A stretch of DNA of 64,000 nucleotides from Achromobacter aegrifaciens (GCF_902859735.1 NZ_CADIJY010000004.1:372001-436000), one strand, 5' to 3'; counted from the stretch's first letter, positions 19,865-29,997 are shown. The notes: generated by a model from the sequence alone, not told the origin. A program made the numbers and translations.

Positions 19865-21055
19865 TCAGGCGCCGGCGCGACCGGCCACGGGACTGCGTCC
19901 CACCGGCATGGCGGCCAGCAGCACGATGGCGCCCGCCCCTACCGCCGTCCAGAATCCCGCGCCCACGCCGTAGTGGTCGACCACCCAGCCCGCCAGCGCC
20001 GCGCCCGCCGCGACGCCCGCACCCAGGCCAGTCACCAGCCACGTCAGGCCTTCCGTCAGGCGATGGCCAGGCACGCTGCTTTCCACCAGCGCCATCGCGA
20101 TGATCATGGTCGGCGCGAACGACAGGCCGGCCAGCAGCACGCCCAGCACCAGGGTCAGCAGATCGTTCACCAGCAGCAGCGGAACCGTGGTGAACGCCGT
20201 GACCGCCGCCGCGACCACAAGCAGGCGGGCCAGCGGCATCTGGAACTTCAGTACGCCGAACACCAGGCCGGCCACGCAGGAACCCAGGGCATAGGCCGAC
20301 AGCACCAGGCTGGCGCCGGCCGGCATGCCCTGCTGCCGGGCAAAGGCGACGCTCAGGACGTCGATGGTGCCGACGATGACGCCCATGGCGGCCATCATCG
20401 CCAGCAGGGACCGCATCGGCGGCATGCGCAACACCGACGCCTGACGCCCTTCCTGCGTAAACCGCACGGCAGGCGCCGTGGCCCGCTGCAGCACGAAGGC
20501 CGTGACGCCCACCGCGAGCAGTAGCGCCGCGAACAAGGGGCCAGCCTGCGGAAAGAACAGCGCGCTCAGCCCGACGGCCAGCGGCGGGCCGACGATGAAG
20601 CTCAGCTCGTCGGCCACGGACTCCAGCGCGTAGGCAGTGCGCAACTGCGGCTGGTCCCTGAATATCTCGGTCCAGCGCGCGCGTATCATCGCCGGCATGC
20701 TGGGCAAGGCGCCAGCCAGCGCGGCGAAGACAAACAGGGTCCACTCGGGCGCATTCCATTGCACGCAGGCCGCCAGGCCAACCAGCCCCGCGACGCACAG
20801 GCCCGCGGCTACCGGCAGCACCCTGCCCTGGCCATGGCGGTCCACCAGGCGGGAAATCCGCGGCGCCAGCAAGGCCGTGGCCAGCGCAAACGTGGCGGCG
20901 ACGGCGCCCGCCAACGCGTAGGACCCGCGCACCTCGGACAGCATGGTGATGATGCCGATGCCGATCATGGGCAAAGGCAGGCGGGCGATGGCGCCGGCCA
21001 GGACAAAACCCAGTGCGCCGGGCGCCTGGAACAACTCGCGATACGGATTCGACAC
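19865..21055 (-). CDS. MFS transporter (12 segments)
   Basis: The 396-residue protein has twelve hydrophobic segments and the MFS loop pattern (RISRLVDRHGQGRVLP after the second segment). It begins with GTG at 21055, 24 bp downstream of the start of transcription predicted from the promoter at 21086-21114. The TetR gene is divergent and twin palindromes lie over this promoter, so it is very likely a TetR-repressed exporter of drugs or metabolites. The substrate is unknown. Confidence 0.88.
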   Translation of the reverse strand: MSNPYRELFQAPGALGFVLAGAIARLPLPMIGIGIITMLSEVRGSYALAGAVAATFALATALLAPRISRLVDRHGQGRVLPVAAGLCVAGLVGLAACVQWNAPEWTLFVFAALAGALPSMPAMIRARWTEIFRDQPQLRTAYALESVADELSFIVGPPLAVGLSALFFPQAGPLFAALLLAVGVTAFVLQRATAPAVRFTQEGRQASVLRMPPMRSLLAMMAAMGVIVGTIDVLSVAFARQQGMPAGASLVLSAYALGSCVAGLVFGVLKFQMPLARLLVVAAAVTAFTTVPLLLVNDLLTLVLGVLLAGLSFAPTMIIAMALVESSVPGHRLTEGLTWLVTGLGAGVAAGAALAGWVVDHYGVGAGFWTAVGAGAIVLLAAMPVGRSPVAGRAGA

Positions 21056-21085
21056 CGGAAACCTTTGATTGCCATGGACAGCGGC

Positions 21086-21114
21086 ATCGTATTCACATAC
21101 GATGCGTATGTCAA
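21086..21114 (-). promoter_or_regulatory. Promoter of the MFS gene
   Basis: TTGACA (21114-21109), 17-bp spacer, TACGAT (21091-21086) on the reverse strand. The spacer contains the first TetR palindrome, so repressor binding would block RNA polymerase. Confidence 0.75.
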
Positions 21115-21133
21115 TTTACATACGTATCGTATG
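21096..21133. promoter_or_regulatory. Twin TetR operators
   Basis: Two 15-bp palindromes, CATACGATGCGTATG at 21096-21110 and CATACGTATCGTATG at 21119-21133, are centred 23 bp apart. Outer arms CACATACGAT and ATCGTATGTG also form a perfect inverted repeat, so the two sites mirror each other. They lie between the divergent MFS and TetR genes. Confidence 0.8.
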
Positions 21134-21147
21134 TGCATGGAGAGAGC

Positions 21148-21732
21148 ATGACGCGTTCCCGCGCCGAGATGATCGAAGCCACCCGCGCGAAACTGTTGGC
21201 CACGGCCCGGCAAGCCTTCCGCGATGTCGGCTATGCGGCCACGTCCATGGACGACTTCACGGCGGCGGCGGGGTTGACCCGGGGCGCCCTGTACCACCAC
21301 TTCGGCGACAAGAAAGGCCTGCTCGCCGCCGTGGTCGAACAGATCGACGGCGAAATGGACCAGCGCCTGGCGGCCATCGCAGCGCAGGCGCCCGATGCCT
21401 GGTCCGCCTTGCAGGGACGCTGCCGCGCGTATCTGCAGATGGCGGCCGAAACCGAGATCCGGCGCATCGTGCTGCAAGATGCACGGGCGGTGCTGGGCGG
21501 GGCGGCGGACGGCTCGCAGCAACACTGCATTGCTTCCCTCGCCGCGCTGTTGCAGACGATGATGGATCAGGACCTGATCGAAGCCGCCGCGCCGCAGGCG
21601 CTGGCGCGGCTGATCAACGGCAGCCTGGTCGAAAGTGCCTTCTGGATCGCGCAGGACGCCGAGGACGGCCCGCGTCTGGCGCAGGCCTTGCAGGCGCTGG
21701 ACCTGCTGTTGCGCGGCTTGCTCAAGCGCTGA
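21148..21732 (+). CDS. TetR-family repressor
   Basis: The 194-residue protein has the TetR N-terminal HTH (ATSMDDFTAAAGLTRGALYHHFGDKKGLLAAV) and a helical ligand-binding C-domain. The ATG at 21148 follows GGAGAGAG; the upstream extension of the frame would read through the operators. It should repress itself and the MFS gene via the twin palindromes, with the exported compound or a relative as inducer. Confidence 0.92.
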   Translation: MTRSRAEMIEATRAKLLATARQAFRDVGYAATSMDDFTAAAGLTRGALYHHFGDKKGLLAAVVEQIDGEMDQRLAAIAAQAPDAWSALQGRCRAYLQMAAETEIRRIVLQDARAVLGGAADGSQQHCIASLAALLQTMMDQDLIEAAAPQALARLINGSLVESAFWIAQDAEDGPRLAQALQALDLLLRGLLKR

Positions 21733-21849
21733 CCGCCGCCGCGGCGAGGACTGCGGCGCTCGTACACAGCGTTTGCTGTTGCACGCCGGCATGCGTATTA
21801 TCCAATAAATATCTTGTTTAAATAATTTTTCTCGAAGGCGGAAGACCGC

Positions 21850-23292
21850 GTGAGCACCGGCACAACCCATGTTTCAAGCGCGTCCTGGGCAGATCTGCTG
21901 CACGGGACCAATGCCCTGCGCTCGATCGCGCTGGCGGGCGGGGTGGCGCTGCACGCCATCAACGTCTACATCGTCACCACCATCCTGCCCAGCGTCATCA
22001 AGGACATCGGCGGCTTGGAGTATTACGCCTGGAACACCACACTGTTCGTCGTGACCTCCATCGTCGGGTCGGCGCTGTCGGCCAGACTGATCGAAACGCT
22101 GGGGCCGCGCGCGGCCTACCTGCTCGCCGTCGCGGTGTTCACCGCAGGTTCCGTGGTGTGCGCGCTGGCGCCGAGCATGCCGGCGCTGCTGGCCGGACGC
22201 AGCATCCAGGGCTTGGGTGGCGGCATCCTGTTTGCGCTCAGCTATGCCCTGATCCGCCTGGTCTTCGAGGCGCCGCTCTGGTCGCGCGCAATGGCCCTGG
22301 TGTCCGGCATGTGGGGCGTCGCCACCCTGTGCGGCCCCGCCATCGGCGGCGTCTTCGCCCAGACCGGGCACTGGCGGCTGGCGTTCTGGGCCTTGTTGCC
22401 CGTGGCCGCCGCCCTGGCGGCGATCGTGGCCCTCAAGGTAGGCGGCAAGGAATCGGTTCCGGCCTCGCGGCCAAGCCCGCTGCCCGTGACCACGCTGGGC
22501 CTGCTGGTGGCCAGTGTGCTGGCGATCACGCTGGCCAGCCTGTCGACGGACCTGCGCTGGAATCTGGCGGGCATCGCCGCCGGACTGGCCATCGCCGCGC
22601 TGATCGCGGCGGTGGACCAGCGCGCCGCAAAGCGGCTGCTGCCGACCGGCGCCTACTCGATAGCCACGCCGCTGGGCGCGCTGTACGCGGTGATGTGCCT
22701 GGTGGTAGCGGCTATCACCACCGAAATCTTCGTGCCGTATTTCCTGCAGGTCATACATGGCATGACACCGCTGGCGGCCGGCTACATGACGGCGGCCATG
22801 GCGGCGGGCTGGACCTTGGCCGCCATGCCCAGCGCCACCCGCAGCGGCCCGGCGGCGAATTTCCTGGTGCGCCTGAGTCCCATGGTGATCCTGGCCGCGC
22901 TGGCCGCCCTGGCCTATATGACGCCGCGCACGGCGCAACTGCAGTCCTACCCGGGGCTGGCGCTCTATGTGCTGGCGCTGGCCGGCGTGGGCTTCGGCAT
23001 CGGCCTGAGCTGGCCGCACCTGCTGACGCGCATATTCACCGCGGCGCCTGCCGGCGAAGAAACCTTGACATCTTCGTCCATCACGACGGTGCAGCTTTAC
23101 GCGACGGCATTGACGGCGGCGCTGGCCGGCGTCATCACCAATAGCGCAGGCCTGGCGGATCCCGGGGGCGTCGCGGGCGCACGGCATGCGGCGCAATGGC
23201 TGTTTGCTGCATTCGCGCTGGCGCCGGCCGGCGCCCTGCTGCTGCTCGGGCGCATCACGCGCAGCCATGCGCAGGACGCCATCCAGCAATAG
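21850..23292 (+). CDS. MFS transporter (14 segments, DHA2-like)
   Basis: The 480-residue protein has about 14 hydrophobic segments, with the first-half pattern of DHA2 drug/H+ antiporters (IVTTILPSVIKDIGG in segment 1, GRSIQGLGGGILFALSYALI in the motif C region). It starts with GTG at 21850. It follows the TetR gene on the same strand after 117 bp, with no obvious terminator between, so co-regulation is possible. Substrate unknown. Confidence 0.88.
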   Translation: MSTGTTHVSSASWADLLHGTNALRSIALAGGVALHAINVYIVTTILPSVIKDIGGLEYYAWNTTLFVVTSIVGSALSARLIETLGPRAAYLLAVAVFTAGSVVCALAPSMPALLAGRSIQGLGGGILFALSYALIRLVFEAPLWSRAMALVSGMWGVATLCGPAIGGVFAQTGHWRLAFWALLPVAAALAAIVALKVGGKESVPASRPSPLPVTTLGLLVASVLAITLASLSTDLRWNLAGIAAGLAIAALIAAVDQRAAKRLLPTGAYSIATPLGALYAVMCLVVAAITTEIFVPYFLQVIHGMTPLAAGYMTAAMAAGWTLAAMPSATRSGPAANFLVRLSPMVILAALAALAYMTPRTAQLQSYPGLALYVLALAGVGFGIGLSWPHLLTRIFTAAPAGEETLTSSSITTVQLYATALTAALAGVITNSAGLADPGGVAGARHAAQWLFAAFALAPAGALLLLGRITRSHAQDAIQQ

Positions 23293-23386
23293 CAGCCAGC
23301 CGGGCCCGCCAATTTCCGCCAAAGGCGGTATGGATGGCCCGGGCCGCTTTTGCTACGCTGGACGCTATCTGCAAGGGGTCCTGGCC

Positions 23387-23695
23387 ATGACCAACAGAAT
23401 CCGCGTGCTGACCGTCCAGCCGTCGTCGTTCTCGGCGCGTTTCGCGTTCCTGGGTATCGCCCTGCGCTGGACTCTGGGCGCAACGCCCCGCCCCAGCCGG
23501 CTGCTGATCGGGCCGCACGACCTCGAACCGGTAGGCTCCGAGGCAGCCTTCTGGCAATTCGCCTTGCGGCATGCCGCGACCGGCCGGTCCTTCCTGGTGA
23601 CGCGCGGCGACCGCTGGGACCTGGCGGCGTCCGTGGACGGCGACGAAGTGCGGGCTTTCGGCCGCAAGTTCGCTTTGCGACAATGCCTGTTCTGA
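23387..23695 (+). CDS. Hypothetical protein, 102 residues
   Basis: No family recognised. The ATG at 23387 has AAGGGG about eight bases upstream. The product is basic (pI high from many Arg) with a beta-rich middle and ends RKFALRQCLF. It lies 94 bp after the MFS gene. The kinase that follows is in the same reading frame, separated by this gene's TGA and 51 bases. Confidence 0.55.
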   Translation: MTNRIRVLTVQPSSFSARFAFLGIALRWTLGATPRPSRLLIGPHDLEPVGSEAAFWQFALRHAATGRSFLVTRGDRWDLAASVDGDEVRAFGRKFALRQCLF

Positions 23696-23746
23696 TTCGG
23701 CCGGCGCGGACGCCTCGCGCGCCCGCCTGCACTGAAAGGAACAGCC

Positions 23747-24241
23747 ATCTCAACGCCCGACACCACCGTCATCCATCTCAATGGCCCGATCAACAGCGGT
23801 AAATCCACGGTCGGCGCAGCGCTGGCCGGCCTGCTGCCCGCTGCACGCTTCATCGACGGCGACGATCACGACGCCCCCAGCCATCTGCCATACACCGAGC
23901 AATGGGCGCTGGCGCTGGCCCGCCTCACCAGGCTGATCGCCGAGGCGCAGGAGCGTTATCTGGTCATCGCCTACCCCTTGGAGCAGGATAGCTACGAGCA
24001 AATCCTGGCTGCGTGCCGGCAACGCGGCGCGTGCTTGCGCGTAGTGACCCTGGCCCCCTCGCTTGCGGCCGCGCAATCGGACAGAGGCGGACGGGTATTG
24101 ACCGATTGGGAGCGGGAGCGCGTCGCGCAGATGTACCGCGAAGGCTATGCCACGCGTCCGTTCAGCGACCTGGTGCTGGACACTTCAGGCACGGATGCGC
24201 AAACCAGCGCCCGCCAGATCGCGCAGTGGCTCGCGGCCTAG
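23747..24241 (+). CDS. P-loop kinase-like protein with apparent ATC start
   Basis: The open frame from 23747 encodes 164 residues with Walker A GPINSGKST right after an N-terminal strand (TTVIHLN), an acidic DGDDHD motif, and a Walker B-like LVIAYPLEQD, as in small-molecule kinases (shikimate, gluconate or chloramphenicol phosphotransferase-like). No ATG, GTG or TTG lies at the expected start: the codon eight bases after AAGGA is ATC, a single base from ATG. The first ATG, at 23978, would cut off the Walker A motif. So either ATC initiates weakly, or the start was lost by mutation or a sequencing error. The substrate is not predictable. Confidence 0.65.
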   Translation: MSTPDTTVIHLNGPINSGKSTVGAALAGLLPAARFIDGDDHDAPSHLPYTEQWALALARLTRLIAEAQERYLVIAYPLEQDSYEQILAACRQRGACLRVVTLAPSLAAAQSDRGGRVLTDWERERVAQMYREGYATRPFSDLVLDTSGTDAQTSARQIAQWLAA

Positions 24242-24242
24242 C

Positions 24243-25892
24243 CTAGCGCGCCGGCTGGCGCTGATACTGGGCATCGGGAGCGCGGCCGCGCAGCAACGAC
24301 TCCGGATGCGCTTGCAGATAGTCCGACAGTTCCCGCAGCGACCGGGCCGCCCGCGACAGTTCCTGCAAGACTGCATTGGCATTGACCGGCAGGCCGGCGT
24401 CCGGATTCAACACCCCGCCCACGGCAGCCAAGGACTTGCTGGCCTGGCGCAGCATGGCTTGCGCCTCGGGCGCCAGGCGGGTATCGAGCCGCTTCATCAG
24501 GCTGGAAGTGGCGCGCAGCAATTGGCCCAGATCGGCGCCCAGGCCTTCGAACGGCACCCTGTCCAGCTTGGTGAGGATACTGTTGATCTGCTGCTGCAAC
24601 TGATCCAGGTTGTTCGGCACGGTAGGAATGAAGGGATCCTCTTCCATCTTGAACGTCACCGGCTTGGCGTCGGGGAACACCGCCAAGGCGACATATAGCT
24701 GCCCGGTCAGCAGATTGCCGATACGCAGTTGCGCGCGCAGGCCCTGCTGGATCAAAGCGGCCAGCAGCTTGCCGCTGGGATGCTGCAGCGTCGAACCCGA
24801 GTATTCCCTGATTTCCTCGACCGTCTGCGCGCCCAGGCGTTCGGGGTAGACGGTGGCTCCGACCAGCGCATAGAACTGCTTGATCGCCGGATCGAACTCC
24901 AGGCGGATCGAGTCCACCTGGCCGATGGACGCGCCATACGCGTCGATGGGCGCGCCGACCACCAGCCCCCGGACCGACTGGTCAAAGCGCATGCGGATGT
25001 GCAGCGGCGTGCCATCGGGTTGCGCGCGGGCCGCGCCTTCAGACGAGAAGATGGTGAACTCGGCATCGGCCTTGGCCGCCACATGCGCATGCTGCTCGAC
25101 GGTGTCGAACGCAACGCCCCCCACGATCACGGACAGCAGCGACTGCGAGCGCACCTGCAGGCCGCGCGCATCAACGCTGAAATCCACGCCGCTGGCATTC
25201 CAGAAGCGCGTGGCGCTGTTGACGAAGTCGTCATTGGGCGCGTCGATGAAAACCTGCACGTTGACGCCTTCCCCGCTGCTGTCCAGATGGTAGGCGACCA
25301 CCTCGCCCACCGCGATGCGGCGGAAGTAGACGGGTGAACCTATGTCCAGCGAACCCAGGTCGTGGGCTTTGAGGGTGAAGCGCTTGCCGGCGCGGTCCTG
25401 CTGCACCTCGGGCGGCGTCTCCAGGCCGACGAAGCTGTACTTGGTGGCGCGGGTTTCGGTTTCCTGGCGGAACTGGTCGGACGGGTCCACGCCTATGTAG
25501 GCGCCGGAGAACAGGGTGCTCAGGCCCGATACGCCGCTCAGGGTCAGCCTGGGCCGGACCACCCAGAACATCGTCCCTTCCTGCAGCAGGCTGCCGGCGT
25601 CCTTGTTGATGCGCACGGTCGCGACGATACCGGAACGGTCCGAGTTCAAGGCCACGCGTTCGACCACGCCGACAACGACTTCCTTGTAGCGGACCTGGGT
25701 CTTGCCGGCCTCCAGCCCTTCGGCGGTCTGGAAGCTGATGGTGGCGGTGGGGCCGGCTTCCATCCAGACGCGTACGACCAGCGCCAGTCCGCCCACGGCT
25801 GCGATGAGAGGCACCAGCCAGATCCAGGACAGGCGACGCCTTTTACGGCTTGCGGCAGGCGTGCTGGCAACGGCGGACCCAGATTCAGGCAT
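24243..25892 (-). CDS. pqiB: PqiB, MCE-domain transenvelope lipid transport protein
   Basis: The 549-residue protein begins with a cytoplasmic basic stretch and one membrane helix (WIWLVPLIAAVGGLALVVRV, about residues 24-43), followed by three MCE/MlaD repeats and a long C-terminal helical tail, as in E. coli PqiB (546 residues), which forms a tube spanning the periplasm. In E. coli it works with PqiA (inner membrane) and PqiC (outer membrane lipoprotein). Neither is next to it here: the left neighbour is the convergent kinase and the right one is a divergent GNAT. The ATG at 25892 has GGGGACA upstream. Confidence 0.9.
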   Translation of the reverse strand: MPESGSAVASTPAASRKRRRLSWIWLVPLIAAVGGLALVVRVWMEAGPTATISFQTAEGLEAGKTQVRYKEVVVGVVERVALNSDRSGIVATVRINKDAGSLLQEGTMFWVVRPRLTLSGVSGLSTLFSGAYIGVDPSDQFRQETETRATKYSFVGLETPPEVQQDRAGKRFTLKAHDLGSLDIGSPVYFRRIAVGEVVAYHLDSSGEGVNVQVFIDAPNDDFVNSATRFWNASGVDFSVDARGLQVRSQSLLSVIVGGVAFDTVEQHAHVAAKADAEFTIFSSEGAARAQPDGTPLHIRMRFDQSVRGLVVGAPIDAYGASIGQVDSIRLEFDPAIKQFYALVGATVYPERLGAQTVEEIREYSGSTLQHPSGKLLAALIQQGLRAQLRIGNLLTGQLYVALAVFPDAKPVTFKMEEDPFIPTVPNNLDQLQQQINSILTKLDRVPFEGLGADLGQLLRATSSLMKRLDTRLAPEAQAMLRQASKSLAAVGGVLNPDAGLPVNANAVLQELSRAARSLRELSDYLQAHPESLLRGRAPDAQYQRQPAR

Positions 25893-26068
25893 GGGAGATG
25901 TCCCCTGTTGTACGCATTGGACTCGAGGGCAGAACGCTTTCAAGAATCGCGCCCGCAGGGTCAGCGCGCAAGTAAGGGTATTCCCGGAATGGACGCGCTG
26001 GCCAAAAATGCGCGCCGCCCGATTCACGGGTAGGATAAGGCCCCCAAAAGCAGCAGCAGGAAGTACCC

Positions 26069-26554
26069 GTGACTATCGAAATTCGCCCCGCCGTCGCCTC
26101 GGACGCGGCGCAGATCCATGCCTTCATCACCGAGCTGGCCGTGTACGAACGCGCCGCCCATGAAGTGATCGCCAGCCCCGCGGACGTCGAGCGCACCCTG
26201 TTCGCCGAGAACGCGCCGGCCAAGGCCCTGATGTGCCTGCTGGACGGCAAACCCATCGGCTACGCCGTCTACTTCTACAGCTACTCGACCTGGCTGGGCA
26301 AGAACGGCATCTATCTGGAAGACCTGTACGTCACGCCGGAGCAGCGCGGCATCGGCGCGGGCCGCGATCTGTTGCGCCATCTGGCGCAGGAGGCGGTGGC
26401 CAATGGCTGCGGCCGCCTGGAATGGAGCGTGCTGGACTGGAACACGCCCGCCATCGATTTCTACAAGTCGATCGGCGCGCTGCCGCAGGATGAATGGGTG
26501 CGCTACCGGATGGCCGGAGACGCCCTGCTCAATTTCGCGCAGGGCCGGCGCTAG
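26069..26554 (+). CDS. GNAT acetyltransferase, SSAT/thialysine type
   Basis: The 161-residue protein has the GNAT core: the beta4-alpha3 region LEDLYVTPEQRGIGAGRDLL binds acetyl-CoA, and WSVLDWNTPAIDFYKSIGA follows. The segment YFYSYSTWLGKNGIYLEDLYV resembles spermidine/thialysine N-acetyltransferases (SAT2-like). It starts with GTG at 26069 behind AGGAAG. The substrate could be thialysine or polyamine-like, but the sequence does not settle this. Confidence 0.88.
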   Translation: MTIEIRPAVASDAAQIHAFITELAVYERAAHEVIASPADVERTLFAENAPAKALMCLLDGKPIGYAVYFYSYSTWLGKNGIYLEDLYVTPEQRGIGAGRDLLRHLAQEAVANGCGRLEWSVLDWNTPAIDFYKSIGALPQDEWVRYRMAGDALLNFAQGRR

Positions 26555-26575
26555 GCGCCTGCCGGGCTGCCCGCA

Positions 26576-26884
26576 TCAGAATTCGGGCAGGTCGAAGAGC
26601 GTGTACAAGGTCGAGCTGGGAACCGGCGCGGACGCGAGGTGTTCGCGTCCGTCGTCATCCACCAGCACGCGCACCGGCCGCAACGCCACGCTCATACCGT
26701 CCTGGCTGATGGCGGTTTCGACTTCCACGCCGTCCTTGATGGCCTCGATGACCTCGGATGCCGCCGCCGTCACCGGCTCGGTGACCCAGCCGGGGACGCC
26801 GCGTTCTGCCTGGCCCCAGCGCACATAGGCCACGTGCCCGCTGACGGGCTCTTTTCGAACGGCGACGATCACATACAAAGACAT
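26576..26884 (-). CDS. Hypothetical protein, 102 residues
   Basis: No family recognised. The product starts MSLYVIVAVRKEPVSGHVAYVRWGQ and looks like a small soluble alpha/beta protein with an acidic second half. It lies between the convergent GNAT gene and kdsA on kdsA's strand, 66 bp after it, and might be read with kdsA. Confidence 0.55.
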   Translation of the reverse strand: MSLYVIVAVRKEPVSGHVAYVRWGQAERGVPGWVTEPVTAAASEVIEAIKDGVEVETAISQDGMSVALRPVRVLVDDDGREHLASAPVPSSTLYTLFDLPEF

Positions 26885-26950
26885 CCAGGCCTCCCCAATG
26901 TTTGGCCCGGATCGTATAACAACTTTGCGCAGCCGTTATGACCGCGGGAT

Positions 26951-27874
<924 letters not shown>

Positions 27875-27901
27875 TCACGTCCCGCCCTTGCCGCGCGCTC
27901 C

Positions 27902-28465
27902 TCAGCGGCTGGAGAGCATGCGGCGCAGCACGCCGTCACGCAGGACATAGTGGTGGAACAAGCCGGCCAGGGCATGGAGCAGCGCCAGCACGATGATGCA
28001 CCAGGCCACGGTGTTGTGCAGTCCGCCGATGAAGCGGCGCTGCTCGTGGTCGATGGCGATCAGCGTGGGCACGTCAAACAGGCCGAAGAAGGCGAACGGC
28101 TCACCCTGCGCCCAGCGGAACAGAAAGCCCAGCACGATCTGCGCCGCCATCAACAGGTACAGCAATCCGTGTACGCCCGTACTAGCCGTGCGCAGCCAGC
28201 CCGTGGCGGCCGGCGGCAGGCGCCTGCCCGCGCTCACGCGCCAGATGGCGCGCAACACGAACACGGCGGCAAACAGCAGGCCGAACGAAATATGCAGGTG
28301 CTGCAGCAGGCGCCGCGTGGGCGTGCCGCGCGGCAGGAATTCCCAGATTTCGGCCAGCGCGAACAGGCCCACCACCAGCGCCGCCGTCAGCCAGTGAAAC
28401 GCGATGCTGACGCGGTCATAGTGCACCACGCCGGCGGGCCCGGCAGGGGGAATCGTTGTCGTCAC
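27902..28465 (-). CDS. Cytochrome b561
   Basis: The 187-residue protein has four membrane helices and paired histidines (FHWLT in helix 1, LQHLHISFG in helix 2, VHGLLYLLM, and LHNTVAWCI in helix 4), the pattern of the bacterial CybB family that ligates two b hemes and moves electrons from quinol. It starts with GTG at 28465. It stands alone; the partner is not clear. Confidence 0.9.
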   Translation of the reverse strand: MTTTIPPAGPAGVVHYDRVSIAFHWLTAALVVGLFALAEIWEFLPRGTPTRRLLQHLHISFGLLFAAVFVLRAIWRVSAGRRLPPAATGWLRTASTGVHGLLYLLMAAQIVLGFLFRWAQGEPFAFFGLFDVPTLIAIDHEQRRFIGGLHNTVAWCIIVLALLHALAGLFHHYVLRDGVLRRMLSSR

Positions 28466-28542
28466 GGAATACGCTCATCTTCTTGGAATCGGAGTGCAAG
28501 CGTATTGAGATCGGACTTACGGCGTCCTGATTCGGGCCGGCT

Positions 28543-29232
28543 TCAGGCGTTGCCGGTGTCGGAGGTCCACCTGGCCGAGTAGGTCTGCGGCAGCAGGCTG
28601 AGGCTGCCCACCAGTTGCTCCACCCGCTCGTCTTCCTGGCGCATGGAATAGACCACTGCGGTCACTTCGGAGCGGCCGCCGTCGCGCTGCTGGCTTTCCA
28701 CGCCGCGCAGGCGCAGGCTGTGCTTGCCCAAGGCGTTCAGCAATTCCGCCCGCACCATGGCTTCGTCCGTGGAGGCGCAGGTCAAGGCGATGTTGTAGTA
28801 ACGCTCTTCGGTTTCCGCATCGGGCACATAGCGGTCCATCAGCCTGGCGCCGCGCCGCAGCAGCACATTGGTGACCAGGATCAGCGCCGTGACCGCGCTG
28901 GCTTCGGCCAGGAAGCCATAGCCGGCAAGTACCCCTACGGCGCCGGTAGCCCAGATGGTGGCCGCGGCGCTCAGGCCGCGTATGGTCAGGCCGTCGCGCA
29001 TGATCAGGCCCGCACCCAGAAAGCCTATGCCGGTCACGACCTGGCTGCCCAGGCGCATGTCGTTGCCGGCGTCCAGCAGCGCCGGCAAGGCGGTATAGGC
29101 GGCCGCGCCCAGCGAGACCAGCGCATGCGTGACCACGCCGGCATAGTTTTGCCGCCATTGGCGCTCGGCGCCGATGGCGGCGCCGAGCAGCATGGCCAGC
29201 ACAAGATTGATGGCGATTGAAAATTCGTTCAT
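28543..29232 (-). CDS. MgtC/SapB-family membrane protein
   Basis: The 229-residue protein has an N-terminal domain of about five membrane helices with the MgtC signature (LLGAAIGAERQWRQN, TGIGFLGAGLIMRDG, LSAAATIWATGAVGVLAG) and a soluble C-terminal domain of about 90 residues. MgtC proteins affect the F1Fo ATPase and survival at low Mg2+ or in macrophages; which applies here is not known. It precedes the cytochrome b561 gene on the same strand by 77 bp. Confidence 0.9.
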   Translation of the reverse strand: MNEFSIAINLVLAMLLGAAIGAERQWRQNYAGVVTHALVSLGAAAYTALPALLDAGNDMRLGSQVVTGIGFLGAGLIMRDGLTIRGLSAAATIWATGAVGVLAGYGFLAEASAVTALILVTNVLLRRGARLMDRYVPDAETEERYYNIALTCASTDEAMVRAELLNALGKHSLRLRGVESQQRDGGRSEVTAVVYSMRQEDERVEQLVGSLSLLPQTYSARWTSDTGNA

Positions 29233-29283
29233 GGGACCAGGATCAGAGACTTGGCCCCATTATCGCCCGGTGCAGCGCCTGGC

Positions 29284-29997
29284 TCAGCTACGCTCCTGCG
29301 CGGGATCGCTGACCAGCCGGTAGGCGATGGCGCCGACGATCGCCCCGACGATGGGCGCGACCCAGAACAGCCACAGCTGCTCCAACGCCCAACCGCCCAC
29401 GAACAGCGCGGGGCCGGTGGAACGGGCCGGATTGACCGAGGTGTTCGTCACCGGAATGCTGATCAGGTGGATGAGCGTCAGCGCCAGTCCGATGGGAATC
29501 GCCGCGAAGCCGGCCGGCGCGCGCTTGCTGGTCGCCCCCAGGATCACGAAGATGAAGCCCGCGGTCAGCACGACTTCCGTCACCAGGGCGGAGACCATCG
29601 AGTACTTGCCCGGCGAATAGGCCCCGTAGCCGTTGGCCGCGAAATGGCTGCCCTTCAGATCGAAACCCAGCTTGCCGCTGGCAATGCAGGCCAGCACCGC
29701 AGCGGCCACGATCGCGCCCAGGACCTGGGCAATGACGTAAGGCAGGATTTCCTTGGCGGGAAAACGGCCGCCCGCCACCAGGCCCACCGTGACGGCCGGG
29801 TTGAAATGCCCGCCGGAAATATGGCCGACCGCGAACGCCATGGTCAGCACGGTCAGGCCGAAGGCCAGCGCCACGCCTGCGAAACCGATGCCCAGTTCCG
29901 GAAAACCGGCGGCCAGCACGGCGGCGCCGCAGCCCCCCAATACCAGCCAGAACGTGCCAAAGAACTCCGCGCCGCAACGCTTGGAAAGCGGATACAT
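29284..29997 (-). CDS. aqpZ: Aquaporin Z
   Basis: The 237-residue protein has six membrane helices and the two half-helix motifs NPA at residues 66-68 and 189-191 ([10 protein letters not shown]). His and Thr near the second motif and the AqpZ-like start [12 protein letters not shown] indicate a water-selective channel rather than GlpF. The 260-bp gap upstream, 29998-30257, holds a TTGACA-like box near 30070 but no clear gene. Confidence 0.94.
   Translation of the reverse strand: MYPLSKRCGAEFFGTFWLVLGGCGAAVLAAGFPELGIGFAGVALAFGLTVLTMAFAVGHISGGHFNPAVTVGLVAGGRFPAKEILPYVIAQVLGAIVAAAVLACIASGKLGFDLKGSHFAANGYGAYSPGKYSMVSALVTEVVLTAGFIFVILGATSKRAPAGFAAIPIGLALTLIHLISIPVTNTSVNPARSTGPALFVGGWALEQLWLFWVAPIVGAIVGAIAYRLVSDPAQERS

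Noticed and set aside
23693-23749. Translational readthrough joining the 102-residue ORF and the kinase
   Set aside because: They share a frame, but a normal ribosome site precedes the ATC and the link between products has no domain meaning.
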